64,000 bases of DNA from an uncultured Erythrobacter sp. (GCA_947499505.1 CANMOQ010000001.1:292037-356036); one strand, 5' to 3'. Positions 40,803-50,742 are shown, counted from the stretch's first letter. Translations and numbers: made by a program. Notes: a model not told the origin generated them from the sequence alone.

Positions 40803-42263
40803 ATGCAAATCGAATTCAGCGCCCAATCCCCATCCGATGTTCGCTTGATTGCTCGCATTGTTAATCAAGGCGATTCTCTAAGCGATCTTGATGCGGCGCT
40901 GGCCGACGGCGCACATGCGGCTCGTTTCGCTGGGCGTGCTGGCCAGGTTTTTGAAGGTTTTGCGATGGATGATGGCGCGCTGCGCCGCGTTGCACTGTCC
41001 GGAGCGGGCGAAGCGTCAGCCGAGGCGCGCCGCATGCATGTCGAGCGCGCAGGCGCTGCGCTGGTCGCGAAATATCTCACCTCAGGCGAGACCGAGATGG
41101 TGCTCGATCTGGGCCACGCCGATTTGTCCGGCGAAGAGGCTGCCGCTGTTCTTCTGGCGACGCGCCTGCGCGCATGGCGGCATGACAAATACCGCACGAC
41201 GCTGGCGGAGGAAAAGAAGGCGACCCTAAAAAAGGTCACCGTTATCAATGCGCCGGACGGCACCGAGGCGGCCTGGGTTGCGGCAGAGGCGCTCGCCAAG
41301 GGCACTGAATTCACGCGCACGCTCGTCGCCGAGCCTGCCAATGTGGTTTATCCCGAGAGCTTTGTCGCTCTTTGTGAGGAAGCCTTTGCAGGCACCGGCG
41401 CTGAACTGACCGTGCTGGACGAAGCCGAAATGACGAAGCTCGGCATGGGCGCATTGCTTGGTGTGGGCCAAGGCTCAGAGCGCGAATCGCGCATCCTCGC
41501 CATCCGCTGGAACGGCGGCAAAGAAGGCGAAAAGCCAACCGTGTTCGTCGGTAAAGGCGTGACCTTTGACACCGGCGGTATCTCGCTGAAGCCGCCGGGC
41601 GGCATGGAAGATATGAAATGGGATATGGGCGGCGCTGGCGCGGTTGCTGGCGGCATGCTGTCTTTGGTCAGCCGCAAGGCAAAGGCCAATGTGATCGGCG
41701 TACTCGGCCTCGTTGAAAACATGCCTGACGGAAAGGCTCAGCGTCCCGGCGATGTTGTGACCACGATGAACGGTCAGACGGTCGAGGTGATCAACACCGA
41801 CGCGGAAGGGCGTCTGGTTCTGTGCGACGCGCTGCATTGGGCGCAAGAAGAGTATGATCCTGCACAAATCGTCGATTTTGCGACGCTGACAGGAGCGATG
41901 ATTATCTCGCTTGGTCACGAACACGGCGGTGTCTTCGCGAATGACGATGCGCTGGCTGACAAGCTGCTGGCAGCGGGCAAGAGCAGCGGTGACAAGCTGT
42001 GGCGCATGCCGATTGGCCCGGCTTACGACAAGCTGATCGACAGCCCGATTGCGGACATCAAGAATGTGGGCCCGCGTCCCGCTGGCTCAATCACGGCGGC
42101 GCAATTCCTTCACCGCTTTATCAAAAAGGGCACGCCGTGGGCGCACTGCGACATTGCCGGCATGGTCTGGGCGGATAAGCCCGGGCACAGCTGGGACAAG
42201 GGCGCAACCGGCTATGGCGCGCGCCTGATCGACCAGTTCGTGGCGGATAATCTCGAAGGATAG
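40803..42263 (+). CDS. pepA: Leucyl aminopeptidase (M17)
   Basis: 486 residues. The C-terminal catalytic domain shows [10 protein letters not shown] (Lys and Asp ligands), MKWDMGGAG and the signature NTDAEGR. It removes N-terminal residues from peptides as a dimetal hexamer in the cytoplasm. It is divergent from lptD, with about 130 bases between the chosen starts. A 46-codon DUF2256 gene follows 20 bases after the stop. Confidence 0.96.
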   Translation: MQIEFSAQSPSDVRLIARIVNQGDSLSDLDAALADGAHAARFAGRAGQVFEGFAMDDGALRRVALSGAGEASAEARRMHVERAGAALVAKYLTSGETEMVLDLGHADLSGEEAAAVLLATRLRAWRHDKYRTTLAEEKKATLKKVTVINAPDGTEAAWVAAEALAKGTEFTRTLVAEPANVVYPESFVALCEEAFAGTGAELTVLDEAEMTKLGMGALLGVGQGSERESRILAIRWNGGKEGEKPTVFVGKGVTFDTGGISLKPPGGMEDMKWDMGGAGAVAGGMLSLVSRKAKANVIGVLGLVENMPDGKAQRPGDVVTTMNGQTVEVINTDAEGRLVLCDALHWAQEEYDPAQIVDFATLTGAMIISLGHEHGGVFANDDALADKLLAAGKSSGDKLWRMPIGPAYDKLIDSPIADIKNVGPRPAGSITAAQFLHRFIKKGTPWAHCDIAGMVWADKPGHSWDKGATGYGARLIDQFVADNLEG

Positions 42264-42283
42264 GAGCGCAGCCCATCCCAAAG

Positions 42284-42424
42284 ATGCGCAAGAAGTCTGA
42301 TCTGCCGAGCAAGACCTGCGCGAGCTGCGGCCTGCCATTCACTTGGCGCAAGAAGTGGGCGCGTGACTGGGATAATGTCCGCTTTTGCTCCGAGCGATGC
42401 AGGCGGAACAAGGGCGCGCAGTAG
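42284..42424 (+). CDS. DUF2256 small zinc-finger-like protein (46 aa)
   Basis: 46 residues, [20 protein letters not shown] followed by [20 protein letters not shown]. The CxxC...CxxxC cysteines and WRKKW motif define DUF2256, probably a zinc-binding protein. The short spacing after pepA (20 bases) suggests co-transcription. The function is unknown. Confidence 0.9.
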   Translation: MRKKSDLPSKTCASCGLPFTWRKKWARDWDNVRFCSERCRRNKGAQ

Positions 42425-42507
42425 AATGTGATCTAGCGATCGTGTCTCGTGCAGAGACTACGAAAAGCCGTTTGGTAATGCGGGTTTAGTATTTGCAACG
42501 TAGATCA

Positions 42508-42540
42508 GTTCCAAAGCGTTGTTAAACAACAGATTGGAAC
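42508..42540. promoter_or_regulatory. Interrupted inverted repeat before a lipoprotein gene
   Basis: GTTCCAA-agc-GTTG ... CAAC-aga-TTGGAAC forms a 7-bp outer and 4-bp inner stem separated by a 3x3 internal loop. The 3' arm ends eight bases before the ATG at 42548 and includes the GGA that would serve as ribosome site. It may be an operator or a structure controlling translation. Confidence 0.5.
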
Positions 42541-42547
42541 GGATGAA

Positions 42548-42976
42548 ATGCGAGCACTTCTATTGAGCGCTGTTGCTATGGGCTTGGCCAGTTGCGGGTC
42601 GGATATTGGCGAAGCGGCTGCTGAAGGCGAAGCCAGTACGGCCGGTGCCGTGAACGCGAACTCATCCGATTTGCCGCTGGGGCTTGAGCCTTTTCCCGGT
42701 GCCAACATCACCAACAACGCCACCTTTGAAGAAGCTGGCGCGTCGATGACGATTGCGGCGATGGAAACTGACGCCGAGGCGAACGAGATCGCCGAGTTCT
42801 TCAGTGCGCAGGCCGCCGATCAGGGTTTCACGTTCGAAACTGTTTCTGAATTGGGTGAGAACACCCCACTGATGATGAATGGCACAGACGGCTCCGGGCG
42901 CAATCTCACGCTGACGGCATCGCCGGTCGGAGGGAAAACGTCGCTTCGGATGATGCTTAGCGATAACCCTGAGTAA
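42548..42976 (+). CDS. Small lipoprotein, paralogue of the one at 43545
   Basis: 142 residues. A short signal and lipobox LASC (Cys16), an Ala/Glu-rich linker, then a compact domain: LPLGLEPFPGANITNNATF, AEFFSAQAADQGF and GTDGSGRNLTLTASP. This domain aligns throughout with the C-terminal part of the 166-residue lipoprotein at 43545 (FPGA/YPGA, ITNN/INN, KDGTGRTITL). I do not recognise a named family. Membrane attachment is inferred. Confidence 0.78.
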   Translation: MRALLLSAVAMGLASCGSDIGEAAAEGEASTAGAVNANSSDLPLGLEPFPGANITNNATFEEAGASMTIAAMETDAEANEIAEFFSAQAADQGFTFETVSELGENTPLMMNGTDGSGRNLTLTASPVGGKTSLRMMLSDNPE

Positions 42977-43052
42977 TTCTGAGCGCGGTATAATTTGCTG
43001 CGCTTGCCGCTTGGGCCTTGGCGCTGCTTCGCGAAGTCGGTAGTCTTGCCGC

Positions 43053-43487
43053 ATGAAAGTGGATTTTTGGCAGCTATCGCGCGATCCGGTCGAAAAGGTC
43101 GTGGCGCTGATCGCTGGGCGGGTGCTCGGCTCTGATGAGCGGCTGCTGGTGGTGGCTGAGGATGCCGAGCGCCGCCAAGAAATTTCGCGCGGACTTTGGA
43201 AGGCTGGGCCGGAGAGTTTCCTCGCCAATTCCGAAGCCTCGGGCGCGGGGGCGGAGCAGCATCCGATCCTGCTCTCCGATAAATGCGAATCCCCGAATAG
43301 TGCCAGCCACGTTGTGTACGCCGATGGTGAATGGCGCGATCCAGCCGGTTTTGAGCGGGCGTTTCTGCTGTTTGATGAGAGCAGTCTGGAAGCCGCGCGG
43401 GCCACATGGCGCTCGCTCGATGAGGCAAAGGGCTTGGAGCGATCCTTCTTCCGGCAGGACGATGGCAAATGGGTGAAAGTCGCCTGA
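43053..43487 (+). CDS. holC: DNA polymerase III subunit chi
   Basis: 144 residues. It begins MKVDFWQLSRDPVEKVVALI and contains HPILLSD and RAFLLFDES blocks typical of HolC. Chi links the clamp loader to SSB during replication. It lies between two paralogous lipoprotein genes on the same strand. Confidence 0.9.
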   Translation: MKVDFWQLSRDPVEKVVALIAGRVLGSDERLLVVAEDAERRQEISRGLWKAGPESFLANSEASGAGAEQHPILLSDKCESPNSASHVVYADGEWRDPAGFERAFLLFDESSLEAARATWRSLDEAKGLERSFFRQDDGKWVKVA

Positions 43488-43544
43488 GTGCTTGCTTTGA
43501 GTGCAGGCTCAGCAGATGGTGAGCGCTGGTTTAAGGAGATCGTT

Positions 43545-44045
43545 ATGCGTCGTTTCGCCCCGGTAATCGCAATCGCTATGCTGCTGTCCGCTTGCGGGTC
43601 AGACGTTTCGGGCGATCAGGCAGAAGCTTCTGGTGAATATGCGATTGATGCGGAAACCGGCGAGACGCGCATGACAATCGAGACGGAGAACGGCTCTTCG
43701 ACTGTCCGTTCTGGCGAAAATGTGCCGGTCGAGCTGCCCGAGGGGTTTTCGATCTATCCCGGTGCGGCTGTGATCAACAACACCAACTTCAAAGACGCGG
43801 AGACCTATGGCTCCATGCTGGTGATGGAGACGCAGGACAGCCCTGAAGACGTGGCGGCGTTCTATCGCAAGCAGGCCGAGGACGTCGGCATTCCGATCGA
43901 GTTCGAGATGGACAGCGAGGGCGCGCAAATTCTCGGCGGCAAAGACGGTACAGGCCGCACGATTACACTGAATGCAACGCCCGAAGCTGGGGCCACCATG
44001 GCTCAGCTGCTCGTTGGGTTTGATCCGGCGATGGCGGGCGACTGA
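43545..44045 (+). CDS. Small lipoprotein, paralogue of the one at 42548
   Basis: 166 residues, lipobox LSAC (Cys17), an acidic linker longer than in the paralogue, then the shared domain starting LPEGFSIYPGAAVINNTNF and ending near LVGFDP. TAAGGAGA lies before the ATG at 43545; the frame is open further up to 43488 without a ribosome site. The duplication flanks holC, so holC or one copy was probably inserted. Confidence 0.78.
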   Translation: MRRFAPVIAIAMLLSACGSDVSGDQAEASGEYAIDAETGETRMTIETENGSSTVRSGENVPVELPEGFSIYPGAAVINNTNFKDAETYGSMLVMETQDSPEDVAAFYRKQAEDVGIPIEFEMDSEGAQILGGKDGTGRTITLNATPEAGATMAQLLVGFDPAMAGD

Positions 44046-44206
44046 GCCCACTTCGCGCAAAAGCTTAGCCCAACTCGCAAGAGCGGGCTTGCAGCTTAGC
44101 TGCGGCGCGGCTAGGGCGCGCGCCAGAAATCACACTGTGGAGTCTTACTTCGCACCCTCTTTTCAGCGGACCAAAACCGGCCGCTCTCACATCAAGGACA
44201 TTCATC

Positions 44207-44629
44207 ATGGCGGTTACCCGCACTTTTTCGATCATCAAGCCTGACGCAACCCGCCGCAACCTTACCGGTGCGGTCACCAAAATGCTGGAAGAAGCTGGCC
44301 TGCGCGTTGTCGCATCCAAGCGCATCCACATGAGCCGCGAGCAGGCCGAAGGCTTCTACGCTGTTCACTCAGAGCGTCCGTTCTTTGGCGAACTCGTTGA
44401 GTTCATGATGAGCGAGCCAGTGGTCGTACAAGTGCTCGAAGGTGAAGACGCCGTGAAGCGCAACCGCGACATCATGGGCGCAACCAACCCAGCAGAAGCC
44501 GACGCGGGCACGATCCGCAAAGAGCACGCGCTCTCAATCGGTGAAAACACCGTCCACGGTTCGGATAGCGACGAGAATGCGAAGATCGAAATCGACTTCT
44601 TCTTTGGCGCAGACGAAATCGTTGGCTAA
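44207..44629 (+). CDS. ndk: Nucleoside diphosphate kinase
   Basis: 140 residues, normal length. It opens [17 protein letters not shown], and the phosphorylated His117 lies in ENTVHGSDS. It equilibrates nucleoside di- and triphosphates using ATP. AAGGA lies upstream. A strong terminator follows at 44658. Confidence 0.98.
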   Translation: MAVTRTFSIIKPDATRRNLTGAVTKMLEEAGLRVVASKRIHMSREQAEGFYAVHSERPFFGELVEFMMSEPVVVQVLEGEDAVKRNRDIMGATNPAEADAGTIRKEHALSIGENTVHGSDSDENAKIEIDFFFGADEIVG

Positions 44630-44657
44630 TTTTCGGCTAGCAACGGCTGAACGAAGA

Positions 44658-44686
44658 GGGCTGCTCCGTGAGGGGCGGCCCTTTTT
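44658..44686 (+). terminator. Rho-independent terminator after ndk
   Basis: GGGCTGCTCC / GGGGCGGCCC form a 10-bp stem (two G.T pairs) with a GTGA tetraloop, followed by TTTTT. It ends seven bases before the stop of the convergent sulfotransferase gene. Confidence 0.9.
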
Positions 44687-44692
44687 GTGCGC

Positions 44693-45901
44693 TCAATCCT
44701 TAGGTGCCTGATCAAAGGCAGCCATTTGATCAGCATGGGCCGTGTGATGCCCGCTTTCATTGCTCGCCATTTCGCGCTGCATTGCGAGCAGCGCTTCTCC
44801 TGATAGTTCAATGCCAAGCGCCTGATAGGTCCGAGCGATTTCCCGCTCCCAATCATCGCCAAGGGCGGCAAATTGCAAATGCGCGACCGGACCATCCCAG
44901 TTCTCTAGCGCCTCTTTCATCCTGGCGTCGCGCAGGTCGAGCTTGCGCTGCCATTCTTGCTCGATCCAGTCGAGGTCACAATTGTCGCATTGGATGGCCA
45001 TTTGATTGGCGACAATAGAGACGGCGCTGCGCAGTACATCCTCGCTGTCGCGCTGCGCCACGACCAGTCTGGCATCCGGAAACTCTGCCAGCAATGACGG
45101 CAAATCCTCAGAGAACTGCGGTACTTTCATCACCCGCGGGCGGTCGGCGATATTGCGATGCGCTGCGTCAGTGCGCAGGATTCTGGCAAACTCGCGGTAA
45201 ACCGGGCCAGCGTCGCGCGCCTCGCTCCACGCGCTGTAGCTCGGGATGTGCCACTGGGTTTGATAGGTGGAATGATTGAGCGCGCAGGCCAGCCAGCCGA
45301 GCTCTTCTTCAACCCGGCCAGAACTCATCGGATGCAGCGCATCAATCCATGGGTTGAGCCGCCGCGCAATCGTAAGGTTGAGACCGCCCCACAAGCGGCG
45401 CGCATGCAGCTTGCTCGGCACCGGGTGCCAGCTGTCGCAAAAGCGGGTGGAGGAATGCGCTGGATCGGCGGCGAGCAATCGGTGCACCCTGGTGGTGCCG
45501 GATCGCATGTGACCAATAATGATGATCGGCGGCGCGAGCGGGATTTCAGTGAGCGCAGGCTTTGCCGACCACAATGCTCCGAATTGCAGGCGCTGTTTGA
45601 TCACACGCACCAATTGGCCATGCGCCATTGCTCGGCCGAGCGGGTTGAGATCCGCCTCGGCAACCACGCTTGCGGTTAGCTTTTCCAGCCTAAAGCGGAA
45701 GTCAGCGACATCTTCCTCGCTGCGGCCTGCGCGCTCATATGCGTCTGCATTGCCGCCGAAGCTCTTGGCGGCGATGGCCCACAATTCACCCGCTTCGATC
45801 GCTGGTTCAGGCAGCCAACCTTTGGACCAGGCACGGCCTAGAAAGGCGCTGGAGCGGTCGACCAATCGGGTGCGATCAAGCGGGGACGTGCGCGGCTGCA
45901 T
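44693..45901 (-). CDS. Sulfotransferase-family protein
   Basis: 402 residues, no signal peptide. The 5'-phosphosulfate loop PPIIIIGHMRSGTTRVHRLL lies about 125-143, and the 3'-phosphate region appears as FPDARLVVAQRDSEDVLRS. It would transfer a sulfuryl group from PAPS; the acceptor is unknown. The ATG at 45901 has AGGCGAAAA upstream and starts 13 bases after the purN stop, on the same strand, so read-through from the pur genes is likely. Confidence 0.88.
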   Translation of the reverse strand: MQPRTSPLDRTRLVDRSSAFLGRAWSKGWLPEPAIEAGELWAIAAKSFGGNADAYERAGRSEEDVADFRFRLEKLTASVVAEADLNPLGRAMAHGQLVRVIKQRLQFGALWSAKPALTEIPLAPPIIIIGHMRSGTTRVHRLLAADPAHSSTRFCDSWHPVPSKLHARRLWGGLNLTIARRLNPWIDALHPMSSGRVEEELGWLACALNHSTYQTQWHIPSYSAWSEARDAGPVYREFARILRTDAAHRNIADRPRVMKVPQFSEDLPSLLAEFPDARLVVAQRDSEDVLRSAVSIVANQMAIQCDNCDLDWIEQEWQRKLDLRDARMKEALENWDGPVAHLQFAALGDDWEREIARTYQALGIELSGEALLAMQREMASNESGHHTAHADQMAAFDQAPKD

Positions 45902-45914
45902 GTTTTCGCCTGCG

Positions 45915-46880
45915 CTAAAACATGTCCGCTGCGTCTTGCAGCTTAGTGAGGCGGGCCGGAGCAACTGAGCGCCAGCTGCGCGTGAGCCATTCAGACACGC
46001 TGTCCCAATCGACTTCTGTTCGGTTGAGGATCACGCCGACCCAGCCGCTCGCGCCGTAAAACGCTGGCTTGTAGTATGCCTCTGGCTGAGCTTCGACGAG
46101 GTCCATCAGCTCGTCCATTCCGCTGGTTTTGACCAGCAATGCGATATGCTTGCTGCCGTGGTGACGCTCGCTGAAATAGGCGAAATATTTGCCGGTTTTC
46201 TCGCTGCCCACCCGAAAACCAGGAGACCCATGGCTCTCTCGTTCATGCGTTTCGGGCAGGGCCAAGGCCAGCGCGCGGACCCGCTCAAACAGATAGGCTG
46301 GATCATTGCCGCGCGACACATAATCACTTACCGCGCGGGGATAGAGCTGATGCTCGGCGAGCTTCACCTTTTCGGCCAATGTGTCCGATGTGTCGTTCGG
46401 CGCGATCCGAACTTTGACTTGCGCGAGCACTTCGCCAGCATCGAGCTCTGGCACAACCAAATGCACACTTGCCCCGCCATGGCTGTCGCCCGCTTCGATT
46501 GCGCGGGCATGGGTGTCCAGCCCCTTGTATTTGGGGAGTAGGGAAGGGTGGATATTGATCAGCCGCCCCAGCCAGCGAGTCACAAATTCGTCCGATAGGA
46601 TCCGCATGTAGCCAGCGAGCACGATGTAGTCTGCACCAGCTTTGTGCACCGCGTCTTCCATCGCGGCGTCATGGCTCTCGCGGCTGTGGCCCTTATGCGA
46701 ATGGACGAATGTGGAGATGCCCTCCAATTCGGCGAGCTTCAGCCCCTCGGCATCCGCTTTGTTGCTCGCGACCAGCACGATCTCAAAGGCCGAACCGGGG
46801 AGTCTGCTGGCATAAAGCAGTGCGGCCATATTGGTGCCGGTGCCCGAGATGAAGACCGCAATTTTGGCCTTTTCAGCCAC
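45915..46880 (-). CDS. purN: Glycinamide ribonucleotide formyltransferase fused to a YjbR-type domain
   Basis: 321 residues, about 110 more than a standard PurN. Residues 1-190 are a complete PurN: ISGTGTNM (11-18), catalytic Asn109 and His111 in NIHPSLLP, and Asp147 in PELDAGE. Residues about 196-315 match the MmcQ/YjbR fold ([57 protein letters not shown]). PurN formylates GAR in purine synthesis. The YjbR-like domain has a putative DNA-binding-like fold of unknown role. The frame is continuous, so it is a real fusion and not an annotation join. The start overlaps the purM stop by eight bases. Confidence 0.92.
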   Translation of the reverse strand: MAEKAKIAVFISGTGTNMAALLYASRLPGSAFEIVLVASNKADAEGLKLAELEGISTFVHSHKGHSRESHDAAMEDAVHKAGADYIVLAGYMRILSDEFVTRWLGRLINIHPSLLPKYKGLDTHARAIEAGDSHGGASVHLVVPELDAGEVLAQVKVRIAPNDTSDTLAEKVKLAEHQLYPRAVSDYVSRGNDPAYLFERVRALALALPETHERESHGSPGFRVGSEKTGKYFAYFSERHHGSKHIALLVKTSGMDELMDLVEAQPEAYYKPAFYGASGWVGVILNRTEVDWDSVSEWLTRSWRSVAPARLTKLQDAADMF

Positions 46881-47970
46881 TATGCGTCGCGTCCCAATCT
46901 GCGGTGGCTGACCATACGCCCGCCGCGCCTATGACGGTGCATCCGCGCGGACCGCCTGCGATTTCACCGATGTTCAGCACTGTTTCGCCTGCGGCCTCGA
47001 GACGCTTGGTCACGTCCTCCACATCATCCGGGTCCACCGATAGGACCATGCCCACGCCGCAATTGAATGTGCGCGCCATTTCGGCGGGCTCGATGTGGCC
47101 TTGAGCCTGCAAGAAAGCCATCAACCGTGGTTGTGGCCAGTTTGCGGCATCAACCATCGCATGTGCGCCCTCGGGCAGGATGCGCGGAATGTTCTCGAGC
47201 AATCCGCCGCCAGTGATATGCGCAAGACCATTGATCAGCCCTTCGCGCACCAGCGGCAGCAGGCTCGCGACATAAATGCGGGTTGGCTCGATCAAGGCAT
47301 CGATCAGCAGCCGCTCTTGGTCAAAAATTGCAGGCCGGTCGAGCTTCCATTCGAAGTCTTCGGCCAGCTTGCGCACTAGCGAATAGCCATTTGAGTGCAC
47401 GCCAGAGCTCGCAAGGCCCAGCAACACATCGCCTGGTGCGACTTTCTCGCCCGTCAATTGCTCGCCGCGCTCAACTGCACCCACACAGAATCCAGCGAGG
47501 TCGTAATCGCCCGGTGCATACATGCCCGGCATCTCAGCGGTTTCCCCGCCAATCAGCGCGCAGCCCGCTTGCTTACAGCCATCGGCAATGCCCGCGACAA
47601 CGCGCTCGGCAATGCCGTTTTCCAGCTTGCCAGTCGCGAAATAGTCGAGGAAGAACAGAGGCTCCGCGCCCTGAACGATCAAATCGTTGACGCACATCGC
47701 AACCAGATCGATGCCGACTGTGTCATGGCGATCATGCTCAATCGCCAGCTTCAGCTTGGTGCCAACCCCATCATTGGCCGCAACCAGCAAAGGGTCCTCG
47801 TAGCCAGCCGCCTTCGGGTCGAAAAACCCGCCAAATCCGCCCAGCTCGCTGGTGGCGCCGGGGCGCGCGGTCGACTTGGCCAAGGGGCCGATTGCTTTGA
47901 CCAGAGCATTGCCGCCAGCGATCGAAACGCCGGCTTGCTCGTAAGTATATGGGGAGTTCTTGCCACTCAT
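46873..47970 (-). CDS. purM: Phosphoribosylformylglycinamidine cyclo-ligase
   Basis: 365 residues. [31 protein letters not shown] and the [11 protein letters not shown] block are PurM hallmarks. It closes the imidazole ring to make AIR, two steps after PurN. Its last eight bases overlap the purN start. It is divergent from the gene at 48040. Confidence 0.97.
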   Translation of the reverse strand: MSGKNSPYTYEQAGVSIAGGNALVKAIGPLAKSTARPGATSELGGFGGFFDPKAAGYEDPLLVAANDGVGTKLKLAIEHDRHDTVGIDLVAMCVNDLIVQGAEPLFFLDYFATGKLENGIAERVVAGIADGCKQAGCALIGGETAEMPGMYAPGDYDLAGFCVGAVERGEQLTGEKVAPGDVLLGLASSGVHSNGYSLVRKLAEDFEWKLDRPAIFDQERLLIDALIEPTRIYVASLLPLVREGLINGLAHITGGGLLENIPRILPEGAHAMVDAANWPQPRLMAFLQAQGHIEPAEMARTFNCGVGMVLSVDPDDVEDVTKRLEAAGETVLNIGEIAGGPRGCTVIGAAGVWSATADWDATHSG

Positions 47971-48039
47971 GGTGATCGTTTAGCCATTCGCGCTTGGAAT
48001 TCCACTCGTCTTTCGGCAAAAGGCGCAAGCTTTTCCCCG

Positions 48040-49341
48040 ATGAGAATGCTTTCTGCCTCGAACGGCCCGATGCCGACCGCTCAGCCAACGCGCTGGAACC
48101 GCGCCTTTTCAAGGGCTTTGGCGGTGATTGGCGTGTTTGCGCTGCTGAGCGTCGGATTGGCAATCGCTTTGGCTCAAGTGACGGGGAATCGCGGTATCGC
48201 GCCGACGGCCTCGTCGAGTGACATTGATGTGCGCGGCATCGAAGTCGATGTGAAGGGCGATACCGGCGAGGAAGCGCGCCAAGAGGCCTGGAAGCGTGCG
48301 CAACGGCTCGCGTGGGAAAAGGTCAACGGGCCATCGGTCTCCGACAGCCAGCTCAATGCGATGGTCTCTGCCATTGTTATCGAGCGCGAGCGGATCGGGC
48401 CGAAACGCTACATTGCGACCCTCGGCGTGATCTTTGATCGCCAGCGGGCAGGGCGTTACCTTGGCGGGCAAGCGCAAAAGCGCAGCTCTGCCCCAATGCT
48501 GGTTATGCCGGTATCGATCTCAGGCGGAGCCTACACCGTATTTGAAGTGCGCAACCCATGGCAACGGGCATGGGCGGAATACAACCCGGGCACCAGCCGG
48601 ATCGATTATGTCCGGCCAAGCGGTGCGGGCGGCGATTCGCTCCTACTCAATTACGGCCAGGTCAGCCGCCGCAGCCGCGCGTGGTGGCGCGCCGTGCTCG
48701 ATCAATACACCGCCGCTGATGTTCTGGTGCCAATGGCGAAGCTTGAGCATCAATATCCAGGCGGGCCAATCGAAGGCACGTTTATTGCGCGGTACGGCCC
48801 GGATAGCACGTATCTCGACGGATTCTCGCTGACGGCGGAAAACCTAAGAGAATTGCCAGCGATGCTGAGTCAAGCGGTTGAACGCTTTGACGATATTTTT
48901 GAGCAAGCTTTGGTCGACGGAAAGCTTCGGCCTGATCCCACCCTGCGGCTTGGCGGCTCGGGCCAGGTCGATCCTGCGCTTCAGCGTCTGATTGAGATTG
49001 GCCGCGCGATCCGTGCTCGTGAAGCCGCTGCGGCTGCTCAGGCTGCGAATCCGGGTGCTGAGACCGCGACGCCGACCGACACGCCAACGCCTGAGGCAGC
49101 GGTCGTGAACAGCTTCGTTGTGCAATTCGCGACACCCGATGCGGCCAGCTTTGATGCGGCCATCGGTGCTGTTCGCGGAGCTGGCGGCGTGCGCGGCACA
49201 GCCGTGACCAGCACCGCGATCGGCGGTACGTCGGTGATGCGAGTGAGCTATGGCGGTGATTTGAGCCAGCTTGCGGCTGCACTGCGCGCGCGCGGTTTCA
49301 CCGTGCGTGAGGGCGCAAACGCACTCGCCATCAGCCGCTAA
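48040..49341 (+). CDS. Exported protein of unknown function (DUF2066-like N-terminus, HMA-like C-terminus)
   Basis: 433 residues. One transmembrane or signal segment (about 25-46), a domain starting IDVRGIEVDVKGDTGEEARQ with repeated Ala/Arg-rich helices that recalls DUF2066, an Ala/Pro/Thr linker (ANPGAETATPTDTPTPEA), then about 75 residues with a ferredoxin-like pattern (SFVVQFATPDAASFDAAIGA ... LRARGFTVREGANAL), like heavy-metal-associated folds but without CxxC. The open frame extends upstream into purM antisense; ATG 48040 is the first sensible start. It precedes hda, and the function is unknown. Confidence 0.72.
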   Translation: MRMLSASNGPMPTAQPTRWNRAFSRALAVIGVFALLSVGLAIALAQVTGNRGIAPTASSSDIDVRGIEVDVKGDTGEEARQEAWKRAQRLAWEKVNGPSVSDSQLNAMVSAIVIERERIGPKRYIATLGVIFDRQRAGRYLGGQAQKRSSAPMLVMPVSISGGAYTVFEVRNPWQRAWAEYNPGTSRIDYVRPSGAGGDSLLLNYGQVSRRSRAWWRAVLDQYTAADVLVPMAKLEHQYPGGPIEGTFIARYGPDSTYLDGFSLTAENLRELPAMLSQAVERFDDIFEQALVDGKLRPDPTLRLGGSGQVDPALQRLIEIGRAIRAREAAAAAQAANPGAETATPTDTPTPEAAVVNSFVVQFATPDAASFDAAIGAVRGAGGVRGTAVTSTAIGGTSVMRVSYGGDLSQLAAALRARGFTVREGANALAISR

Positions 49342-49362
49342 TGGCGGCAAAGCTGCTACCCA

Positions 49363-49971
49363 ATGTCACAAATCGCACTCCCGCTTGAGACACGCAGTCA
49401 GGGCGATCCAGCTCGGATTATAGTTGGCAATGCCAATGCTGGCGTGGTGGAGACTTTGTCTGATCCGTCCCGCTGGCCGTTTCGCACCGCCGTGCTCACC
49501 GGCCCGCCGCGCTCCGGCAAGAGCCTCATTGGGCGCTGGGCCTCAGCGCAGGGCATAACAGTTGTCGACGGGGCGGACCGCGAAGACGAGACGGATCTGT
49601 TTCACCGTTGGAACGCGGCGCAGGAAAGCGGCGCTCCGCTGCTGCTGATCGCCAATGCTCAGCCCTGGAACATCACGTTGCCGGACCTGCGATCGCGGAT
49701 GGGCGGGTCAATGCAGCTGGAAATCGGCGAGCCGGACGATGAAATGGCGGCAGAACTGATCCATGCGATTGCAGAGCAGCGCAGCCTGTCATTGGCCGAT
49801 GGAGCGGCGGAGTATTTGGTTCCGCGCGCGGTCCGCAGCTATCAAGCCATTGAGCGACTTGTCGTTGCAATTGATCGGATCAGCCTTGAACGTCAGGTGC
49901 CGGCCACCATGTCGGTTTGGCGTGATGCGCTGGAGGCAACACATGGTCCAGATCAGCATCGATTGCTGTGA
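49363..49971 (+). CDS. hda: DnaA-related regulatory protein Hda
   Basis: 202 residues, the AAA+ core of DnaA without the DNA-binding domain. Walker A GPPRSGKS lies at 47-54; sensor regions follow. Hda (HdaA in alphaproteobacteria) with the beta clamp promotes hydrolysis of DnaA-bound ATP to limit re-initiation. The N-terminal SQIALPLE resembles the clamp-binding motif. It lies 22 bases after the preceding gene. Confidence 0.9.
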   Translation: MSQIALPLETRSQGDPARIIVGNANAGVVETLSDPSRWPFRTAVLTGPPRSGKSLIGRWASAQGITVVDGADREDETDLFHRWNAAQESGAPLLLIANAQPWNITLPDLRSRMGGSMQLEIGEPDDEMAAELIHAIAEQRSLSLADGAAEYLVPRAVRSYQAIERLVVAIDRISLERQVPATMSVWRDALEATHGPDQHRLL

Positions 49972-50013
49972 TGGAATTTGCAAAATCAGCGCGTTTGGCC
50001 GAAGGAGTAGAGC

Positions 50014-50742
50014 ATGTTTGATCGGCTGAAATCATATTTGGACTCGGTCCATGCGCGCGATCCTGCTCCGCGATCTCGTTGGGAAATCTTATTGTATCCA
50101 GGGGTTTCCGCGTTGTTCTTTCACCGGATTGCCAGCTGGTTTTTCGATGCGAAACTGTACTTTATCGCGCGGCTCGTGAACCATTTTTCGCGGTTTCTGA
50201 CGGCCATAGATATCCATCCTGGCGCGAAAATCGGGAAGAATTTCTTCATCGATCACGGCTTTACAGTGATCGGCGAAACGGCCGAAATCGGTGACAATGT
50301 GACGATTTATCAATGCGTCACTTTAGGCGGAACCAACCCAACGAATGGCGAGGGCGGCAAACGTCACCCAACCCTCTGCGACAATGTGATCATCGGTTCT
50401 GGTGCGCAGATCATCGGGCCGATTACAGTGGGCAAACGTGCCCGTGTGGGCGCAAACGCTGTGGTTACTGACGATGTGCCAGAGGGAGCAACCATGGTCG
50501 GCCTCAAGGCTCGCTCCACGCTGGTGCCGGCCGAAGAATGGATTAAAGAGTTCACCCCCTATGGGACCCCCAATTGCGAGGATGCCGAGGGCAACCGTGT
50601 CGATTGCATCGAGAAGCTTGAGGGCGAAATCGCGGCTTTGCGCGCCGAGATGAACGCGCTGAAGTCAGGTGTGCCGTTGCAAGATCAAGACACGAGTGAG
50701 CCACAGCCAGTCGTCAAGCGCAGCGGAACCGACTGCGCATGA
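50014..50742 (+). CDS. cysE: Serine O-acetyltransferase
   Basis: 242 residues. A short N-terminal helical part and a left-handed beta-helix with hexapeptide repeats (IDIHPGAKIGKNFFIDHGFTVIG, GSGAQIIGPITVGKRARVGANAVV). It makes O-acetylserine for cysteine synthesis. The N-terminal domain is shorter than in E. coli, as in the EpsC type. The stop overlaps the DUF2794 start by four bases. Confidence 0.94.
   Translation: MFDRLKSYLDSVHARDPAPRSRWEILLYPGVSALFFHRIASWFFDAKLYFIARLVNHFSRFLTAIDIHPGAKIGKNFFIDHGFTVIGETAEIGDNVTIYQCVTLGGTNPTNGEGGKRHPTLCDNVIIGSGAQIIGPITVGKRARVGANAVVTDDVPEGATMVGLKARSTLVPAEEWIKEFTPYGTPNCEDAEGNRVDCIEKLEGEIAALRAEMNALKSGVPLQDQDTSEPQPVVKRSGTDCA

Noticed and set aside
47395..48039. 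In-frame extension of the gene at 48040 into purM
   Set aside because: It would lie entirely antisense to purM and before the signal segment; translation there looks like the purM mirror, not a protein domain.
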